From Mitragyna speciosa (Eukaryota; Streptophyta; Magnoliopsida; Gentianales; Rubiaceae): a stretch of DNA of 64,000 nucleotides. The position numbers and the translations under genes are program-made. The notes beneath the pieces are model-generated. The model saw nothing but the letters and a program-made list of their open reading frames with translations. It was not told the origin of the DNA and did no database searches. Where the stretch lies: assembly GCA_024721245.1 (NCBI GenBank), contig CM045555.1, positions 11,720,558-11,784,557 of the forward strand. The letters run 5' to 3'. Positions 46,618 to 59,408 of the stretch are shown here, in pieces. Positions within the stretch are counted from its first letter, which is position 1, and each line of letters opens with the position of its first letter.

Positions 46618-48650
46618 TGATAAGTGATAATTTTACCTACTGTAGCATATTATTATATATATATATATAGATATATATATTTACTGTGTTTTTAGTATAT
46701 TTTAATTATTTTAATAAAAATGGCTCAATTTCATAATTGTTCTTCCATTTGAAGAATTTCTCAAAAATTAGGTTTTTATCCGATTTTTATGGTTTTAAAA
46801 CAAAATTTATATTTTGAGCAAATTAATGCACAATCTTTGTACAATCTTTTAGGTTTTATACATTCAATCATAATTTGGATCAATTGGAGTAAAGGTCATC
46901 ACATTCATAGTAGATTCAAGGATGATGGGATTAAGGCTTCAATGAAACAACTCAAACTTGGACGATTGTTTTTCTCAACTTTTGAGAAATTTTCTTCAAC
47001 AAATTCATCATGAAATTAAAGGATCAACACCACAAAGAGGTGCCAAGGGTATTAAAGGGATAACCAATAAAAGATATGGTGCAAAGAAGCAAATGAAGAA
47101 GTAGAATTAGAGAAGAAACAGTTTTGTGACAATGACACATTTCAGTGTTTGGGCCATAACTTGAGCTACAAATATTGGACTGAGATAATTCTTGTATAAT
47201 TTTAAAGCTAAGAGGATACTCTACGAATCTTAGGAAGACATCAAAATCCAATTCTCATATTTTCATAGCTAAAAATCCAAATTACTGAAAAACAAAGCTC
47301 TCCCAACCACGTCTCAGTATTTTGGCCATATCTTTGCATCCAAAATTAAAATGACCTAATTCTTGTGGTGTTCGAAAGCTAATTCAAAGGGCTACAGCTT
47401 TCGTGTTTTGAGGAAAAGCTTATTCAAAATTCTTCTGGGAGCAATTTGCAGGTCAAGATCTGCCAACCAATAGCCTGCAGATCTACCTGCGGATCTTGCA
47501 TGTCAACCAGAAAATGACATCATCAACTTGCAGCTTTTTGATGACTTTTTGAAGATTCTTTGCACCTGCACAACCCAAGGAAACATTGCAAATTTCAAGG
47601 GAAATCTTTTTGTGATTTCAAGACAACTTTTCTTGCAAATTGTCATGCAAGTTATCTAGATGATTAGGGTGAATTTGTCTATAAATAGGGAGCTCTTGCA
47701 AGACAATTAAAACATGTCTTGAAGGGAGAAGCACTCCCAAGTAGGTTATAGTAGTAGTTTTCTTTATGGTTTAGAAGAATTTTCGTTACTTGTAAGAAAA
47801 CTCTTAGAGGATTCAAGTGTATCAATTCATAACAATGAGAAATAAAGCTTTGGAGCCATGTTCTACCAACAAATGAGCCCTTCTTACCTTAGCTCTTTAA
47901 TTTCTTACTTTTTTAATTATTATTTTATTCATACAAGCTATGTTTAACTAAATACATGTCTTAGGGTTAGATGAAGCTAATTATACGATTTGAATGTTAT
48001 TATACTTACTATAACTTGTATTTGTTTGTTCATCTATCAAAGTTTAACATTTGTAGTAGCTTGATCAATAATTGCAAATCATTTAGATGTTATTTGATAA
48101 TAAGAAATTCTTATAACATTGGAGAATGGTAGATGAAACTTATGTTGTACACACATGCAAATAATTGTACAAGTAGATGGATTGAGGTTGTTTAATACCA
48201 CAATTCATGCATTTCACAAGAGTTCATCATGAACATAATTGAACTCTAGTCAATTCATTGTGAAAACAAGTCTTGACTTCATATAGAGTTGCAATCCTAA
48301 GCAAGACATGATTAATATAGCAAGGTGTTAAGTCATTCAACCATGTTAGTGACAATTAGTGGATTCTAAACTCTATTACTTGTATTTGTGAATTTCTTTC
48401 ATTTGTTTCACTTCAAGTACTTGAAATTTTCTTCCTTTTGCACACCACCTATTTGATATTTTGTCTAGATGATAGAGCAAGTTAGTAGCTTTGGTACTTG
48501 CAAATCCTTGTTTCCTCGTGGGATCGACCCTAATACTTCCCCTACTACATTTGACTCGTGCACTTGCAGAAAGGGGTATTAGGTTATAAATTTTATTACC
48601 TGTTTGTGTAAATTTTGCCTAATTTTGATAGTACCTAAACCTCATAACCA
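46618..48650 (+). mobile_element. LTR R2, 3' LTR of the + strand Athila/Tat-type element
   Basis: TGATAAGTGATAATTTTACC to CCTCATAACCA, 2033 bp. It contains a TATA box at 47679-47688 and the GTGGGATCGACCCTAATAC block near the end (48520-48545). The right end abuts R3 within R3's sequence, so R2's element probably inserted into R3 (candidate duplication AAATA at 48651). The 5' LTR partner is not in the window. Confidence 0.7.
47679..47688 (+). promoter_or_regulatory. TATA box of LTR R2
   Basis: CTATAAATAG, followed by GGAGCTCTTGCAAGAC. The same motif is found at matching places in R1 (45254-45264) and R4 (50555-50565) on the - strand. Confidence 0.6.
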
Positions 48651-49677
48651 AAATAAACAAATGCCAGCTCAGCAAGTGCAAATGAATTAAGTCATGTTTG
48701 TTGATTCATTAGCTTCATCTATATTCTAGAGAAAGCTTTTAGTTCAACATGGTTAATGAAACAACTAGAAGTTCAACTTCAAAGCAAGAACTCATGGCAA
48801 TAAATGAAAGAGTTAGGAATTGCTCAACCAATATTGGAATCAGCTTCTCTTCTTATTCGCCTTCAAAAATTGCACTACAAAATCCTCTTACAATGGTCCT
48901 TACTATTCTATTGAAGAATGAAGAGAATTCTACTAATTCTCTACCAAAACTATAAAATAAGCTAACTACTACTTTCTTCCTCAAAAACTAGTTTTAAATG
49001 AGTTACAAATGACTTCTATTTACAGGCAAAGATTCTTCACATTATTTTCCAACTCGCAATTGCCATTAATGCATGAAATGATGAAGGTTTGTATTGAGAT
49101 TCCAAAATGGTACAAAAGTCTTCATTTATTCTCCCAATGTATTCTCCAACTTGAAAAACCTTGTCTTCATCTGAAAATGCCTGCAAAAATGACTGGAAGA
49201 AGATGCAAGTTGAAGCCCTAGCAAGTGGCTGCCGACATTCTGACTTGTGAATCACTCCCTATGGTCCCCACTTGATTTTTAATTTTTGCTGAACTGGAAT
49301 CCACGTGTGCAAATATTTTCCATGTATTTCCACGCATTTTTAGGTCTCCCACATATTTTTGCACAATTATCTTTCCAATTTTTCTCCAAGTTGTTTATCC
49401 AAACATAGCCCTTTGAATCACTTTTAAATTTGATTTTCTTTGACTCCAATTGATCCAAAATGAGTTTAAGTATGATGCTGCAAATAGCTAGGAATTGTGC
49501 ATTAAATGTTCAAAATAATAATTCTACCTCAAAAACCCTAATTTCGGGAGAAAACCCTAATTATATAAAATGTTGTAAAATGAGTCATTTGCATCCAAAA
49601 TTACTATAATATACTAAAATAACATCTAAAACATAGACTAATATATATAATAATATTGGTAAATTTATTACTTGTCA
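48651..49677 (-). mobile_element. LTR fragment R3, TGATAAGTG family
   Basis: Collinear with R1 and R4 from the AAGTAAACAAACAAATGC block onward, ending + strand TTATTACTTGTCA. About 430 bp of the LTR 3' part is missing on the left, at the junction with R2. A frame around 48749-48955 is part of the repeat, not a gene. Confidence 0.65.
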
Positions 49678-51260
49678 CTTCCAACTATACTGCAAGTGCA
49701 CGGGTCTATTGTAGTACTTGAAGTATTAGGTGTTGAATCCCATGAGGAATCAATATGTGCAATTACTAACATTTTTTTCACTAACTTTTCTTGTCTAAAC
49801 ATAAACAAATCAAGAGTGATATGGGGTCCTTTTAATAGAATAGTTAAATGATTGAGAACTTTTGTAGAATCCAAGCAAAGAATCCTAGAACATAGAGTCC
49901 ACTAATGAATCATGCATGAATGGCTTACTAAGTGTTACCTTGCTTTATTTAGAATCCAATTCCTTTAGTGTCATATCTAGATTTCTCTATGAAATGACAA
50001 GATTTCAACTATTCTCATGATGAAACCTTATGAAAACATGAATTGTATTGATTCACTTGAGCATTACTTGTACATTTTCCATTGTTACATGCATTTCTCA
50101 ATGTTAAGTAGCAACTAAATGACTTGTTTAAGTTGGCCAAGCAAAAACAAGTGTTAATGCTTGAACAAGTAAACAAACAAATGCAAGCCTAGTAGGTTTT
50201 GAGAATTTAAGTCATGCTTTTGGATTCATTAGCTTCATCTATATTCTAGATGAAGCCCTTTAGTGAATCATGACTAGTGAAACAACCAAAAGTTCAATAT
50301 CAAAGCAAGAATTCATATCAACAATGAAAAATAAAAAAGAAAGAGTTAAGAATTGCTCAACCAAAGTTGCAACAAACTTTCTTTTCTTATTCGCCTTCAA
50401 AAGTTGAACTTACAAAGCTCTCTTACAATATTCCTAACTATTCTATTCAAGGAGAAAGAGAATTCTATTAATTCTCTACAAAACTAAGTATAAAACTAAA
50501 GCCAACAACTACTTTTTTCTACAAAAGATTAGTTACAAATGCATTACAAATGACTTCTATTTATAGACAAATGTTCTTCAAGTCATTTTCCAACTTGCAA
50601 TTGCATTTAATGTATGGAAATGATGAAGATTTGCTTGAAGATTCCAAATTTGCACAAAAGTCTTTATTTATATTTCCAATGAAATCTCCAACTTGCAAAA
50701 CCATACCTCCATCTGAAAATGTCTACAAAAATAGCTTGGAGAAGATGCAAGTTGCAAGCCCTAGGATTTACTGGCCAACGTCGATCCGCAGGTGGGATCC
50801 ATGGATCGTGACCCATGGATCACTACATTGTGGTCCCACTTGATTTTTTGATTTTGCTCATCTGAAATCCACATGTGCAGACTTAATCCATGCATTTCCT
50901 CATATTTTTGGTGTAGAATTGCCTCCAAATATTTTTGCACAATTATCTTTCCAATTTCTCTCCAAATTGTTCATCCAAGCTTAGCCCCTTTGAATCATCA
51001 TTGAAATTGATTTTCCTTGACTCCACTTGGTTCAAAATGAGTTTAAGTATGATGAACCTACAACGTTATACAAAAATTGTGCATAAGTTGCTCAAAATAA
51101 CAATTCCGCCTCAAAAATCCTAATTTCAGGTGAAAACCCTAATTCCACAAAATGTTAGAAAATGAGTCATTGGCAACCAAAATTGCTAAAATTATACTAA
51201 AATAACTCTTAAAATTTATAATAAGATATATAATAATATTAGCAAATTTATTACTCATTA
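49678..51260 (-). mobile_element. LTR R4, TGATAAGTG family, nearly complete
   Basis: Begins (+ strand) CTTCCAACTATACTGCAAGT, so about 65 bp of the LTR's 3' end is missing. It ends TTTATTACTCATTAG near 51260. It abuts R3 head-to-tail without spacer, and shows a TATA box near 50555-50565 (- strand). No target duplication was found. Confidence 0.65.
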
Positions 51261-51949
51261 GTAAGGTTGACTCTATCCCAGACTTGTTCTACATGGATGC
51301 ATGAGGTTGGGCTCACTAATGCATCTAGACTCGATTAAGGATTCAATTCCCGAACCTTTAGATTGAGGGATCTAAAATGTAACAAGTCCGTCAATGCTAA
51401 GGATCCCAGGTTAGTGGTTCGAATGATCCCATGGACACTGCTACGCGCACGTCAAGCCACGGCCACTTGTCCAAGTAGATCGATTCTTAAAGTCCCCAAA
51501 CCATTGGACTTATGGACTTAAGTCAAGAGTTCAGCTGATCTCCTACACATTATTACCTGCAGGTCGTGCCATGGTCATATGTCTAAGTAGATCAATCTTG
51601 TTCCTAATCGGGACGGGTGGGTGACAACCACCAAAAAAGAGAAAAAGTTTAAAAATATATCAAATGCACATATAAAGTGCTCCTTATGAGAGGAAGGAAG
51701 AATAATGCTAGCACGCATGGGCTCTAAGGGTGACTGACCCCCTCCCCGAGTGCAAGCGCGATACGAACATAAACCACAAATAGATAAACCATGCATCACA
51801 AAGAAGCGATAGACAAAGAGGTGTGTGAAAAAGAAAAACCTAAAAAGAACCTAAAAAGAAAATGCAACCCTAACATCCAAATGCGATAGAATAGAAGGGT
51901 TTAAGGAAAAAAAAAAGCAATTAAGCCTAGTGCTCCGAGTCACTAGTGA
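51261..51949 (-). mobile_element. 5' leader of the - strand Tat/Ogre-like element
   Basis: Lies just inside the primer site. On the - strand it reads as a T/C-rich leader with ATGCATGGTTTATCTATTTG, GGGGAGGGGGTCAGTCACCC and GTCACCCACCCGTCCCGATT, without a long open frame. Gag should follow but the sequence is replaced by LTR R4 at 51260. Confidence 0.5.
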
Positions 51950-51967
51950 TCCCCAGTAGAGTCGCCA
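51950..51967 (-). other. Primer binding site, tRNA-Arg type, - strand Tat/Ogre-like element
   Basis: The - strand reads TGGCGACTCTACTGGGGA, the kind of 18-nt sequence known as the tRNA-Arg primer site of Ogre/Tat elements. It lies five bases from an LTR end ...GTGTTTCA (51973). This is the strongest lineage evidence for the large LTRs here. Confidence 0.75.
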
Positions 51968-51972
51968 AAATC

Positions 51973-53005
51973 TGAAACACACGAGTTAGGTGACCCGTTT
52001 ATGAAAAATGGTTTTGGGGTCTTGGAAAACTGTGTGTGTGAAAAAATCAATTTTAGTAAAAAAGTGTATTTTTAGAAAAAAAAAAATGAAATTTTGGAAA
52101 ACAAATGGTTTGAAAAAGGTTTTTTATAAAAAAATGGAGTCGCCACTTGGTATTGAGTTAGGGTGTACCGAGTCACCCGAAAAAGTCACCCGAAAAAAAA
52201 ATCTTTAACAAAACAAAACAAAAATTTTTTAAAAAATTATTTGAAAACTGTTATTCAACTCCGATCTATGAAAATAAGAGAAAAAGGTACGAGAGTCACA
52301 TTTGAAGAAAGGGAAAGCAAAGGCTCGAGCTTAAGGCACCCTTTCTACCTAACTAAGGCTAGTTGCGAGTTTTAATCAAATTTTTCTAAAATAATCCTAA
52401 GTTCTATTGCATTTGGATGTATCTAAATGAATACAAATCCTAAATCTAACGAGGGTATAGAAAGAGTCAAATGTCCCGTCGAGGCATGATGGAGATTATC
52501 ACATTAATTGCGAGACCCAAAATGAGGCTTCGAGAGAGTCACGAGTGTTGATGCAAAATGGAATGCAAAAAGAAAGGAAAATAATAGTGTGAATGGTAAG
52601 TGATCAAAGAAATTGGAGATGCAGAATAACGAGTGCGGGGGACTAATAACTTGTGACTGACTGTTCCTACTCACGGAAGGGGAAATGGCATGTTAAGCCA
52701 CCATTTCCCACATAAATAGGTGACTATTCCTAGTCGGATCACACAAAATGACCTAAGATTCTAAGTGATATGCGATCTAAATGCCATGTGTGGGACTTAT
52801 GTAAAGTAGAAAATAATAATGTATATAAAAATCATGCAAAAATGGAAACAACCTAAAAAGGAGGAAGTGCATGAAATGAGATGCAAAGCATGCAAGGGGT
52901 GAATTTAATACTAAAATGACTTAAGGGTCTAGTGTTGGATTAATCCATTTTCTAAAAATTCCCACTAGCGTTGGACTAGCGAGAAAGCGATAAAACCACG
53001 ACTAG
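51973..53005 (-). mobile_element. - strand Tat/Ogre-like 5' LTR, segment 3 (its 3' end)
   Basis: The 5' LTR runs on the - strand from about 63824 to 51973, cut by F (59409-62182) and R5 (53006-57160). The three pieces total about 4.9 kb. This piece ends in CA next to the primer site and contains CTAGTGTTGGATTAATCC and CTAGCGTTGGACTAGCG, whose reverse complements match 24590-24690 of the + strand LTR. The open frame at 52008-52208 is A-rich and not a gene. Confidence 0.65.
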
Positions 53006-56000
53006 TGATTGTGAGTTTTAGTTACTATCAAAATAAAACACAATTCACACAAACAAGTAATAAAATTTATAACCTAATACTCGTTCCGCAAGTGCATAGG
53101 TCAATTGTTGTTGTGACGAGTATTAGGGTCGATCCCACGAGGAAACATGAACTAGCAACTGCCAAAGCTACTAACTTGCTTTATTATCTAAACAATCAAA
53201 CTTTAGAGGTGGTGAAAATGGTAGGAAAATCAAATTCAAGTAAGCAAACAATGAAGAAACTAGTTAAACAAAGTGGGCTAGGCATAAGAATCTACTAAAT
53301 ATGTGAGTTTAGCTTATGACCATAATGATTTTATTCATGTTTAGGATTCAATTCCATTTGTACTCCAAACTAGATCTCTCTATGAATGGAAGACTACTAA
53401 TACATGAGCTTTCCTACTCTCGTGGTAAGGACTTGCATGCATTAGCTCATTAAAATCATGAATTGTGGCTTTTAATCTTAATCCACCTATGTGAATCAGT
53501 ACTCTCGTGAGATTCATCATAAGTTCCATTTACTCTTTCCATTGTTAAGTGCAAATCTCTTTGTCAAATAACAACTACATGACTTGAAGTTGGTAGCTAA
53601 TCAACTACAAATGATAAAGACCAAGTAAATGAATAAACAAGAATAAATAGGCCATAAACCAATTCAAACATATTAGAGCTTCATCCTAAACCTAGTGGAA
53701 ATTAACTTAGTTCAACATGATAAAGATATTATTAAGCACATAAATGAAAATAAACAACATGCAAACATGAAACTAGAAAGAGAAAGGTAAGAAATGCTCA
53801 ATGTAACACCCTAGAAATTCATACAATAACTATTTAATTCATGTATGTCCATTAGTACAAAAAAAATAGAGAAAGAAAAAGAAAAAGGGAAAAACCGAAA
53901 ATGCACTTAAAAGAGAAATTCTTTTATTTGGAGTTTAGTATTAATCCTTGATTTATTAGTTGAAAGATTTCTTAAGTTAATTAGGTTAAGTAAATAAGAT
54001 TCTTCATTAATAAGTGGGACACCTAAGTACCCAATTTGGATTAATTTCATTGGACCATTAGTTTATAATAGTGTTTAATTTTGACTAACTAATTCTACCA
54101 TTTTCAAGCCTTTTGACTAATTGAGCTTTAGTTCAAAAAAAATGACTCAAAATTTCACTTATTCTCTTGTCTTTTTCCCCCTCCTCATGGCCGGCCCTCT
54201 CTCTCTCTCTCTATTCTTCTCTCTTTTGCTTTAAAAAAGTTTGCTAATTACTAGGTGATAAGTGATTAAAATCTTCACTAATCAAATTTAACCAAGTTAG
54301 TACTATTACCTTAAAAGCATAAACCCTAGGATGACTCTTGTCTTGCTATAATTGGTCACTCTTTTTCCCACTTTTCTCTTTATTTCTTTTCTATTTTCTT
54401 GGCCTATTTCTTTCTCTTTTCTTCATTTTCTTGGCCGGCTCCCACATCTCTCTCTTTTCCTCTCTTTTGCTCTCATTTTCTTGAAGCTTTCTCTCCAAAT
54501 TTTGGACAACTTCACCATAGAAAGTGAGCTTTTCTTCTTCCTAAGCAAAGTTCTAAGCTTGTTTAAGGTATCTACTATGAACTTTTGCTATTAATTTCAA
54601 GTTTTATTTAGCCTTTTGTACAAGTGTAATACTAGATTCTTATTATTACAACTTGAAGATTTAAGTTTGAAATGAAAGTTTACTTGTTAAATAAAGTGTT
54701 CTCTTGGTTAGATAGACTAGCAGATAGCATTTAAACCTTGAAATTTCATGTATTATATGTTGCTTGGTTGAAGAAACTTGGACTTGAACTCTTGAATTTG
54801 AGTGGAATTTTAAGTGAAATTGAGTTTGATTTAAACATGGAAGCTATAGAACTTGTTGGAAATTGGATTGGTTGGTTGATTTCTTGCAGGAAAAATTTTG
54901 GGTTAGTCCGATTTTAAGGGGAGATACTACCGAAATTTCGGTAGAAATAAAAAAAGAAAAATGATAGATGCAATTTCTAACCTAGAATATGTTAAATTTA
55001 AGGAGTTTGGTGTGCAGAAATTTTTAGAAAATGATCTAGAAACGAATTAAATTTTCCTAGAACAAGAAAACCCTAAATCTAAAACCCTAAACCCTAGGGT
55101 AAAACCCTAAACTCTAAAAACCCTAAGACCTAAACCCTAAAAATAATTGGGTTATTTCCTAAACTTTCTTACTAATTTACTTAGGGTTTTATTCGGGTTT
55201 TCATTAGATTATTTCTTTTGAATTTCAGGACCTGAAAATGAGTCTCGACCATTTTATGAAATATTTTTCTAGGCATTCAAGGTGAGTGTCTCTATGTATG
55301 CATGATACATGAAATATTATGTTATGCATGTAATTGTTATTTTATGACATGTGTTACTTGAGGAAAGGTGTGTACTTTATCACATCTATTCCGCAATGTG
55401 TTACGTGCTTTCATGATCCAACGTGTTATTTGTGCTTGAGACTTCCGTGACTAACTTCACCGTTACTTCACAATTAGTCAACCCGGTCGTGCGTGGGAGG
55501 ATATAAGGTGTTGGGTGTTTTAGGGTGTGTTGTTCTTTCCTTTGAGTTGTGAATCCTCAAAGAGGCCAACTTCGGATTGAACTTTCTTGCTTTCTTGTTG
55601 GCCCTCCAAGGTCGAGATTACTCACTGGATGTGGTAGCCTGTACGGAGGTTATAAGGTGAATGGTGGTTAGGGTACTTGCTTGTTAATACTGGTATGACC
55701 CTTGGCGAGGACCTGAGCTATTATCTCGGTCCTAACGTCCTGGTTACATTATCGGTACTTGCTCCTCCTGTGGTTGAGCTTGCTCCCGTAGTTGAGCCCT
55801 GTATCTGCCATTGACCACTTGTTAATTAACTTGTTCATACCCTACTTATTTAACTTGTCAATTATTTTGTTCCATAAAATAATGAATTCCTGGTATGGTT
55901 GCATGTCTTGGGCACTCACTGGGCTATTATAGCTCATTCTTTTTATTTGTTTTCCTTTACCCAGGTTCCCTGTAAAATTAAAGCTGGAACGGCAAGTTTT

Positions 56001-57160
56001 GAATATAGAGAAGATTTTACTTATTTTGGATAGCCAAACTGTTTGGGCTATTATTGTAAATAATATGTATATTTTGGCATGTAAACTTTTAGTGATACTT
56101 GTACCTTTAAGTTACATTATCTGAATGTAATTTTATTTTGGGTTAAATATGCTTGGATGTTCTGAGTGAGTGCTTGACTTGAGTCTTGGCGAGAGCTAGG
56201 CAGACAGTTTGCTAAGCCCTTTGGTGCGCCTCTGGGTAAAGTGGAGCTGTCACACTCAATATATGGTTGAACATGGCTCCAATGCATCTTCCTTCATTCC
56301 ATCAAACATGTTGAGTACAAGTTTCTTCAAGGTTTTGTTACAAGAATTGAGAATTCCTACAAAACTAAGAAGAAAGCTAGTCTAAATATTTACAAGGAGT
56401 GCTCCTCCTACCAAACTGTGGTTTATACTCTTTCAAGCATAAAACCAAGCATACTTTCAATACAAAGGCATGTATTTATACAAATAACCCTAGCTCAAAT
56501 CTCTTTCCAAGTTGGAGGCATAATGATGAAATTTGATTCCTTTAGCTTCAAAAGTCTTCCTTGAGCTTTGTGTTATCTTCTAGGGCATCCCAAAGTGCAG
56601 CTAGATGTTTGATTTATCTGGAAAATAAGTGTGAATAGGCTGCAAATTGGAAGAAGCCGAAATCTGTAAGTTGGCACCGATCCGCGGGTGGCAACCATCG
56701 GATCTTGATCGGCAGATCACTCCTCATTTCCAATTTTGCCCTTTTTAAATTTTGGTTATTCCTTTAATGCCCTTGAGACATTTTTCCAGAAATAAACCAT
56801 AATTTTTAATTTGGTGAAGAAAATATTTGCCGGAAATTCCAAGCTTAAATGATAAAAATCGCACAACTTGAATCAACTTTGAATTTGATGTTCCTTGAGT
56901 TTGAATTGATCCAAATTGTGTTTAATCTTCATTTCCCTATGAAATCAAATAAACTTGGGCATTAATTTGTTCAAAATAATAATTTCACCTCAAAACCCTA
57001 ATTTCTAGACTTAAAACCCTAATTTTGGAGCAAACTTGGATTTGATGGAAAATAATGAAATTGAGCCATTTTAATATCAAAAATACTAAAAACATACTCA
57101 AATCCTACTAAAATCATATATAAAAAATTATACTAAAATTGATAAAATTATTACTTATCA
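53006..57160 (-). mobile_element. LTR R5, solo, TGATAAGTG family, with solo LTR E nested
   Basis: Flanked by exact ACTAG duplications (53001-53005 and 57161-57165). On the - strand it starts TGATAAGTAATAATTTTAT and ends CTCACAATCA. Without E and its duplication it is 1697 bp. It interrupts the Tat/Ogre-like 5' LTR. Confidence 0.85.
53802..56254 (+). mobile_element. Solo LTR E, Tekay/Del-type family (2453 bp)
   Basis: TGTAACACCCTAGAAATTC to GTGGAGCTGTCACA with CTCAA at 53797-53801 and 56255-56259. It is a distinct subfamily from A/D and B/C. It holds an 18-bp palindrome CTACCGAAATTTCGGTAG (near 54928), the telomere-like cluster (about 55078-55140) and the TTTCAG-53 bp-GTGAGT block (55229-55281). 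Confidence 0.9.
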
Positions 57161-57165
57161 ACTAG

Positions 57166-59408
57166 CATTGGACTAGTGTGGTGACGTCACAAATTAAGCA
57201 CAAATCAAAGCATAATATAAATAAATAAACATATAAGAGCCCGCAAAAAAACACATGAGCCCTACCTTTTACACTGGGTGGATCTAACTTACAATTTAAG
57301 GGAGAAAGAGTAAAAATGACCTATCGATTACACTTGCTATCTATATACACAAATATTTGTGAAAAATGCGAAAGGAAAGGAATTTAACTATTACATTGGT
57401 TATCTAAATACAAAATCTTACAAATATAGTAAAATCTAGCCATCTATTACATCTTTGCCAAATAATGAAATTCAAAACTAAATAGCATAATGTAAATAAA
57501 TATGCAAAAAGTATATAAAATAAGAAACACGTGAAAAAGAAATGCACAAAAATTCACATAGGAGTACATAAAGAGAAATTAACGAGTAATAGTAATACCT
57601 TCCGTGGGGAACCCGGTACAAATGCTAATAATCACGAACAAACATGTCAAGGTACCACTATTTGGGTAAAATAAAGCATAAAATATATATTCCCAACAAA
57701 TTGAAGGGCAAACATGTAAATTCCAGCAAACTAAGATGAAAAGCACAATTTACAGCAAGTACAAAGGGCAAAAAACTTGATTTCAGCAAGCTTGGGGGTG
57801 ATAATGTAATTTTTAGCAATGTTAGTTGGGTAAAATATGAAATATAGCAAGTTTATGGGGCAAAAAAATGCAAATTCCAGCAACACAAAGGACTAATTTG
57901 TAAATTCCACCAAGTTTTAAAGTGATCAAATTGAAATTCCAACAGTACGAAGGACTAATTTGAAACAAATATTTACAACTGCATTGCAGTATTCACAATA
58001 GCTGAACGTAGAAAGCTTTAGACACCTATTTAATTATATTGAAAAGCAATTCAGTCCACTAAACATAAATTGGAAGAAAAAATTAATATCTTTAATCATC
58101 AGACACTTGTATATGTAGTTATCACTCAAATATACACCTTTTCCAAAACCAAAACAAACCCCCCAACCGAAGACGCACAAGTCAATTTTGACCAAGAAAA
58201 TGAAAACAAATCTTTTTAGAGAAAATATATATCCCAAAGCTCAAAATCTAAATCACTCAAATCAATAAACCGAATCCCAAACTCTAAATCTTTTGACAAA
58301 ACAACTTCAGCTCTTCAAAAATACCCCCGGATTCCCAATGATCTCTCAAAATCCAAACCCAAAGTTCCCAAAACCATTTTCTTCATGATCGAAACAATTA
58401 AGCAAACACTATCAAATTTTTTTAATTAATCAAATTGGGTCCCTCAACTTTCTTTGGGTGGTGATTACTGGTAGTGTAGGCAGATGGTGGAATTGGGGCT
58501 GATGGTGATGCTCTTGTTGGCACCTTTCGTGTGGTAGTTTTTGGTGATTTTGGGCTAGTCTGATGGTGCAAACTGGATGGTGGTAGCGGTGGTTCTGGCT
58601 TATTATGGTGTCTGTTATGTTGTTGTTTTTTCTTAGCAGGTTTGTGGTAGATTGCTAGTGGAGCTTGGTGGAGGTGGTTGAGGAAGAATGGCAGTAGCTG
58701 TAATTTTGTGTGATGAAGGCAATGTAAGGTGGAGGTTTTATGGGATAGTTATGGTGCAAGTGATGGTTGTTCTTGTGGCTTTTGTTGGTGTTTTAGATGG
58801 CAATGCTGGACTGTTTAGGCTTTTAATTAGTGATGTTTTGTCTACAATTAGGTGATTGCAGGTGCTGATATTGATGGCCGATTGGTGGTAATGAACTGTG
58901 AATTGAGGACTAATTTGAGGGTTGTAGGGAGAGGCTTTGGGCTGAATTTTTGAGGTGATTTTGTGGCTTTTGGTGGGGATTTTGGTTGTAGTTGTGACGG
59001 ATAGCATAATTTAGGAGTGCTCCGTGACTGGTGGTAGGACGTTGTTGATCTGTTATAGGTGGAATTGAGGCTATCATATATGATTTGTGACTGAAATTTG
59101 CAAGTTCAGATGGCTAATTGTGGTGGTGTGTGCAACTATGGTGGTTGGAGGGGTTGATTTCTGATCTTAAGGGTGGTTGGCTTAGTTGTGATGAATTTCA
59201 ATGGTAATTACTAGTGGAGTTTGGTGGAATAGGCAATGATTTCAGATGGTTGAATGGGGTTATGGGGGTTGTTTTGTGTTTGGTTTTGGTGCTGTTCTCT
59301 TTGCACAGGATTGATGGTTGTGGGTTGGACTTGTTTGAGGGTTTTACTGATGGTTGAAGAGGGTGTTGGTAAATGGTGGTGAGATGGTGAAGGAGACAGG
59401 AGGGAGGT
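57166..59408 (-). mobile_element. - strand Tat/Ogre-like 5' LTR, segment 2
   Basis: Middle of the LTR. It has TGTAATAGATGG-type motifs (57340-57450, reverse strand), a minisatellite with TTCCAGCAA...GGGCAAA units (57640-57970) and a GGTGGT-rich part (58450-59400) that matches the CCA-rich 21290-21600 of the + strand LTR. Frames over the latter are low-complexity. The piece ends at GAGGT, the left duplication of F. Confidence 0.65.

Noticed and set aside
48749..48955. 68-codon frame starting MVNETTRSS
   Set aside because: Falls within LTR fragment R3; the homologous sequence in R4 (50262 onward) is not kept as a frame.
58738..59007. Thr/Pro/Ser-rich 89-codon frame on the - strand
   Set aside because: Lies in the CCA-rich part of the Tat/Ogre-like LTR; biased composition and no match to a known domain.
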